Origin: Actinomycetota bacterium | GTDB taxonomy: Bacteria > Actinomycetota > Actinomycetes > JACCUZ01 | Assembly: GCA_030841195.1 (NCBI GenBank) | Contig: JAVEDA010000286.1 | Location: forward strand, 1 to 6,892 | Length of the DNA: 6,892 bases | Direction: 5' to 3' | Shown here: piece by piece, positions 5,499-6,892 of the stretch | Position numbering within the stretch: position 1 is the first letter of the stretch | Layout: the number at the start of each line of letters is the position of its first letter | Notes under the pieces: generated by a model | The model's database searches: none | What the model saw: only the letters and a program-made list of their open reading frames with translations | What the model was told of the DNA's origin: nothing | Translations under genes and position numbers: made by a program

Positions 5499-6860
5499 AT
5501 GACCAACGAGCACGATTTCAGCCGTCGCAAGTTCCTCGGAACCGCCGCGGGCGTGGCCGGCCTGGCAGCCGTCGGCAGCGCCGTACCCGCCGCGTTCGCC
5601 GGCACCGGCAGCAGCGCCGCCAGCAACGCCGTCGGGGAGCGTCTGGTGCCCCCCGGCAAGCTCGGCATCCAGCAGTTCTCGATCCGGGACTCGATCACCC
5701 GGCTCAGCATCGCCAAGAGCAGGGCGACCGGGGTCGCACCCACCCAGGGCTATCTCGGGGGTCCCAGCTTTCCGGCCGACCCCACCGACCTGGGCCCGCT
5801 CGTCGACCTGCCCGGCGGGTTCGAGGAGACGTTCGCCTACCTGGCCGGACTCGGCTACCGAGGCATCGAGTTCTTCCAGTTCAGCCAGAACGTCGCCGAG
5901 CTCGGGCGCCAGCCGACGCCGGCCGAGATCCGCAGCTACCTGGACAATGCCGGCCTGGCGTCGTTCGGCACCCACACCGGCGGGCTCGGATCCGGACTCA
6001 CCGGCACGGGTGGGACCTCGATGTACAACCCGACCACCGGTGGTCTTGGTGCCGGTGGGCAGACTCAGCTGGACCTCGCGGCCGCGCTCGGCCACACCAT
6101 GATCGGCACGGCAGGAGATCCCACGAACCTGGCAACCCTCGCCAACAGTGCCACCACGGCCGGCTGGACCGAGATGGCCCATCGGGCGAACGTGATCGGC
6201 CAGGTCCTGGCCGACCACGGCATCCGGTGGTACTGGCACACCGAGCAGAACGGCTGGCAGTTCTTCACCGACCCGGGTCTCACCCAGACCCACCGGATCG
6301 ACTGGTGGGCCGGCAACACCGACCCGAGCCTGGTGAACTTCGAGCCCGACATCCTGCACTCGTACGCCGGCCGGGCCCGGTTCCCCGACCCGGTCAACGG
6401 CAGCATGTGGGACGCCCTCGGCTTCTGGACGGCGAACTCGCACCGCCTCGTCGGCTGGCACATCAAGGACGGGAACCGGCTGGTGCCAGCACCGGCTACG
6501 GGCGTGAACCCCTTCACCCAGACGGTGTCCAGACCACCAACCTTCGTGCAGGGGTCCGCGGCCGGACCGGACGTCGTCTACTCCGGCGAGGGCTCCATCG
6601 GCCAGGGCTACCCGGTCGACCCGGACCCCGCGGTGGTCGGCTACCGGCGCATCTTCGACGAGGTGGGCGAGAAGGGCTCGCGCTTCTTCATCGTCGAGAG
6701 CGACAGCGGCATCGGCAACGCCGCGGACCGCGGGCGCTCGCTGCGCCACGCGAAGGTCTCGATCGCGAACATGCTCGGGCTACGCGGCGGCTTCCTGGGC
6801 AAGGGCACCAGCGACGCACCTGACGGCGCGGAGTTCGAGAGCGTGTCGCAGGCCGGATGA
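5499..6860 (+). CDS. Tat-exported TIM-barrel protein, sugar phosphate isomerase/epimerase (xylose isomerase-like) superfamily
   Basis: This 453-residue protein begins MTNEHDFSRRKFLG, a clear twin-arginine motif at 8-14. A hydrophobic Ala/Gly stretch and a likely cleavage site after A-F-A34 follow; there is no lipobox, so the mature enzyme should be released outside the membrane. The barrel starts at KLGIQQFSIRD (54-64), a typical first strand of this superfamily, and continues through LGYRGIEFFQF (118-128). Putative metal and catalytic positions are WHTE (246-249), FEPD-ILH (281-287), GWHIKDG (319-325) and FFIVESDSG (396-404, Glu400). It is longer than the common 270-300 residue members because of the signal, a Gly/Thr-rich segment at about 161-190 and a long loop at about 326-375. 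The exact reaction is unknown; isomerisation, epimerisation, or elimination/hydration of an oxidised sugar are possible. It diverges from the ROK operon. A GAGAGAAG site lies 5 bases before the ATG. Confidence 0.85.
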   Translation: MTNEHDFSRRKFLGTAAGVAGLAAVGSAVPAAFAGTGSSAASNAVGERLVPPGKLGIQQFSIRDSITRLSIAKSRATGVAPTQGYLGGPSFPADPTDLGPLVDLPGGFEETFAYLAGLGYRGIEFFQFSQNVAELGRQPTPAEIRSYLDNAGLASFGTHTGGLGSGLTGTGGTSMYNPTTGGLGAGGQTQLDLAAALGHTMIGTAGDPTNLATLANSATTAGWTEMAHRANVIGQVLADHGIRWYWHTEQNGWQFFTDPGLTQTHRIDWWAGNTDPSLVNFEPDILHSYAGRARFPDPVNGSMWDALGFWTANSHRLVGWHIKDGNRLVPAPATGVNPFTQTVSRPPTFVQGSAAGPDVVYSGEGSIGQGYPVDPDPAVVGYRRIFDEVGEKGSRFFIVESDSGIGNAADRGRSLRHAKVSIANMLGLRGGFLGKGTSDAPDGAEFESVSQAG

Positions 6861-6892
6861 CCGTGACAGTCCGACGGTGGCGAGCAGCCGGG
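6857..6892 (+). CDS. Possible start of a further gene, exported or membrane protein (12 codons visible)
   Basis: An ATG at 6857 overlaps the preceding stop in an ATGA junction and stays open to the window end, reading MTVTVRRWRAAG. The Arg/Trp/Arg cluster after a few residues resembles the positively charged start of a signal peptide or membrane anchor, but the hydrophobic part would lie beyond the edge. An in-frame GTG at 6863 is an alternative start. No strong Shine-Dalgarno is visible, as is common for coupled starts. With only 12 codons this may also be chance. Confidence 0.35.
   Translation, partial: MTVTVRRWRAAG

Noticed and set aside
5435..6823. Rightward open frame nearly as long as the exported-enzyme gene
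   Set aside because: It is Arg/His/Pro-rich shadow coding of the TIM-barrel gene in the neighbouring frame, as high GC content produces; there is no domain and its start lies in the leader.
1..6892. CRISPR arrays, insertion sequences, tRNA or rRNA genes, phage or defence genes
   Set aside because: No spaced direct repeats, transposase motifs, tRNA-like folds or defence domains are visible; all long genes have clear metabolic or transport families.

Overview
This is a high-GC window that reads like an actinobacterium. Four complete genes and the start of a fifth carry G/C-rich codons, GTG starts, overlapping gene junctions and twin-arginine export signals. I cannot name the genus; a soil actinomycete such as a member of the Nocardioidaceae or Kribbellaceae would fit, but that is a guess.

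Layout. One leftward cluster fills positions 1-5114, reading from right to left: a ROK-family regulator (3921-5114), a two-domain CUT2-type sugar ABC ATPase (2408-3928), its membrane permease (1335-2411), a Tat-type lipoprotein sugar-binding protein (122-1192), and the first 27 codons of a Gfo/Idh/MocA-type NAD(P)-dependent sugar oxidoreductase (1-81, cut by the window edge). The first three genes overlap by 8 and 4 bases. A 142-base spacer with two small hairpins precedes the binding protein, and a 40-base spacer precedes the oxidoreductase. A divergent rightward gene (5499-6860) encodes a Tat-exported TIM-barrel protein of the sugar phosphate isomerase/epimerase (xylose isomerase-like) superfamily. 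An ATGA overlap at its stop may open another exported or membrane protein (6857 to the window end).

How it may work. The cluster looks like a carbohydrate or cyclitol uptake and conversion locus. The exported TIM-barrel enzyme would act on a sugar outside the membrane, the CUT2 transporter would import the substrate or product, the oxidoreductase would oxidise or reduce it in the cytoplasm, and the ROK protein would sense it and repress the locus. The substrate cannot be read from the sequence. Pairs of Gfo/Idh/MocA dehydrogenases and TIM-barrel isomerase-like enzymes are known from inositol, levoglucosan and 3-keto-glycoside routes; these are the analogies to test.

The 384-base divergent region (5115-5498) is the most information-rich stretch. 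It holds two near-consensus CRP/GlxR-type boxes (TGTGA-N6-TCACA, 9 of 10 positions each), one close to each flanking start codon. It also has an AT-rich island with interlocking inverted repeats that overlies a candidate regulator promoter, a candidate rightward promoter, an 8-base palindrome, and a 12-bp hairpin in the leader of the exported-enzyme gene. No tRNA, rRNA, CRISPR array, insertion sequence or convincing intrinsic terminator was seen. The genes belong to known families. What may be undescribed is the combination of a Tat-exported isomerase-like enzyme with a ROK-controlled CUT2 system and this control region.
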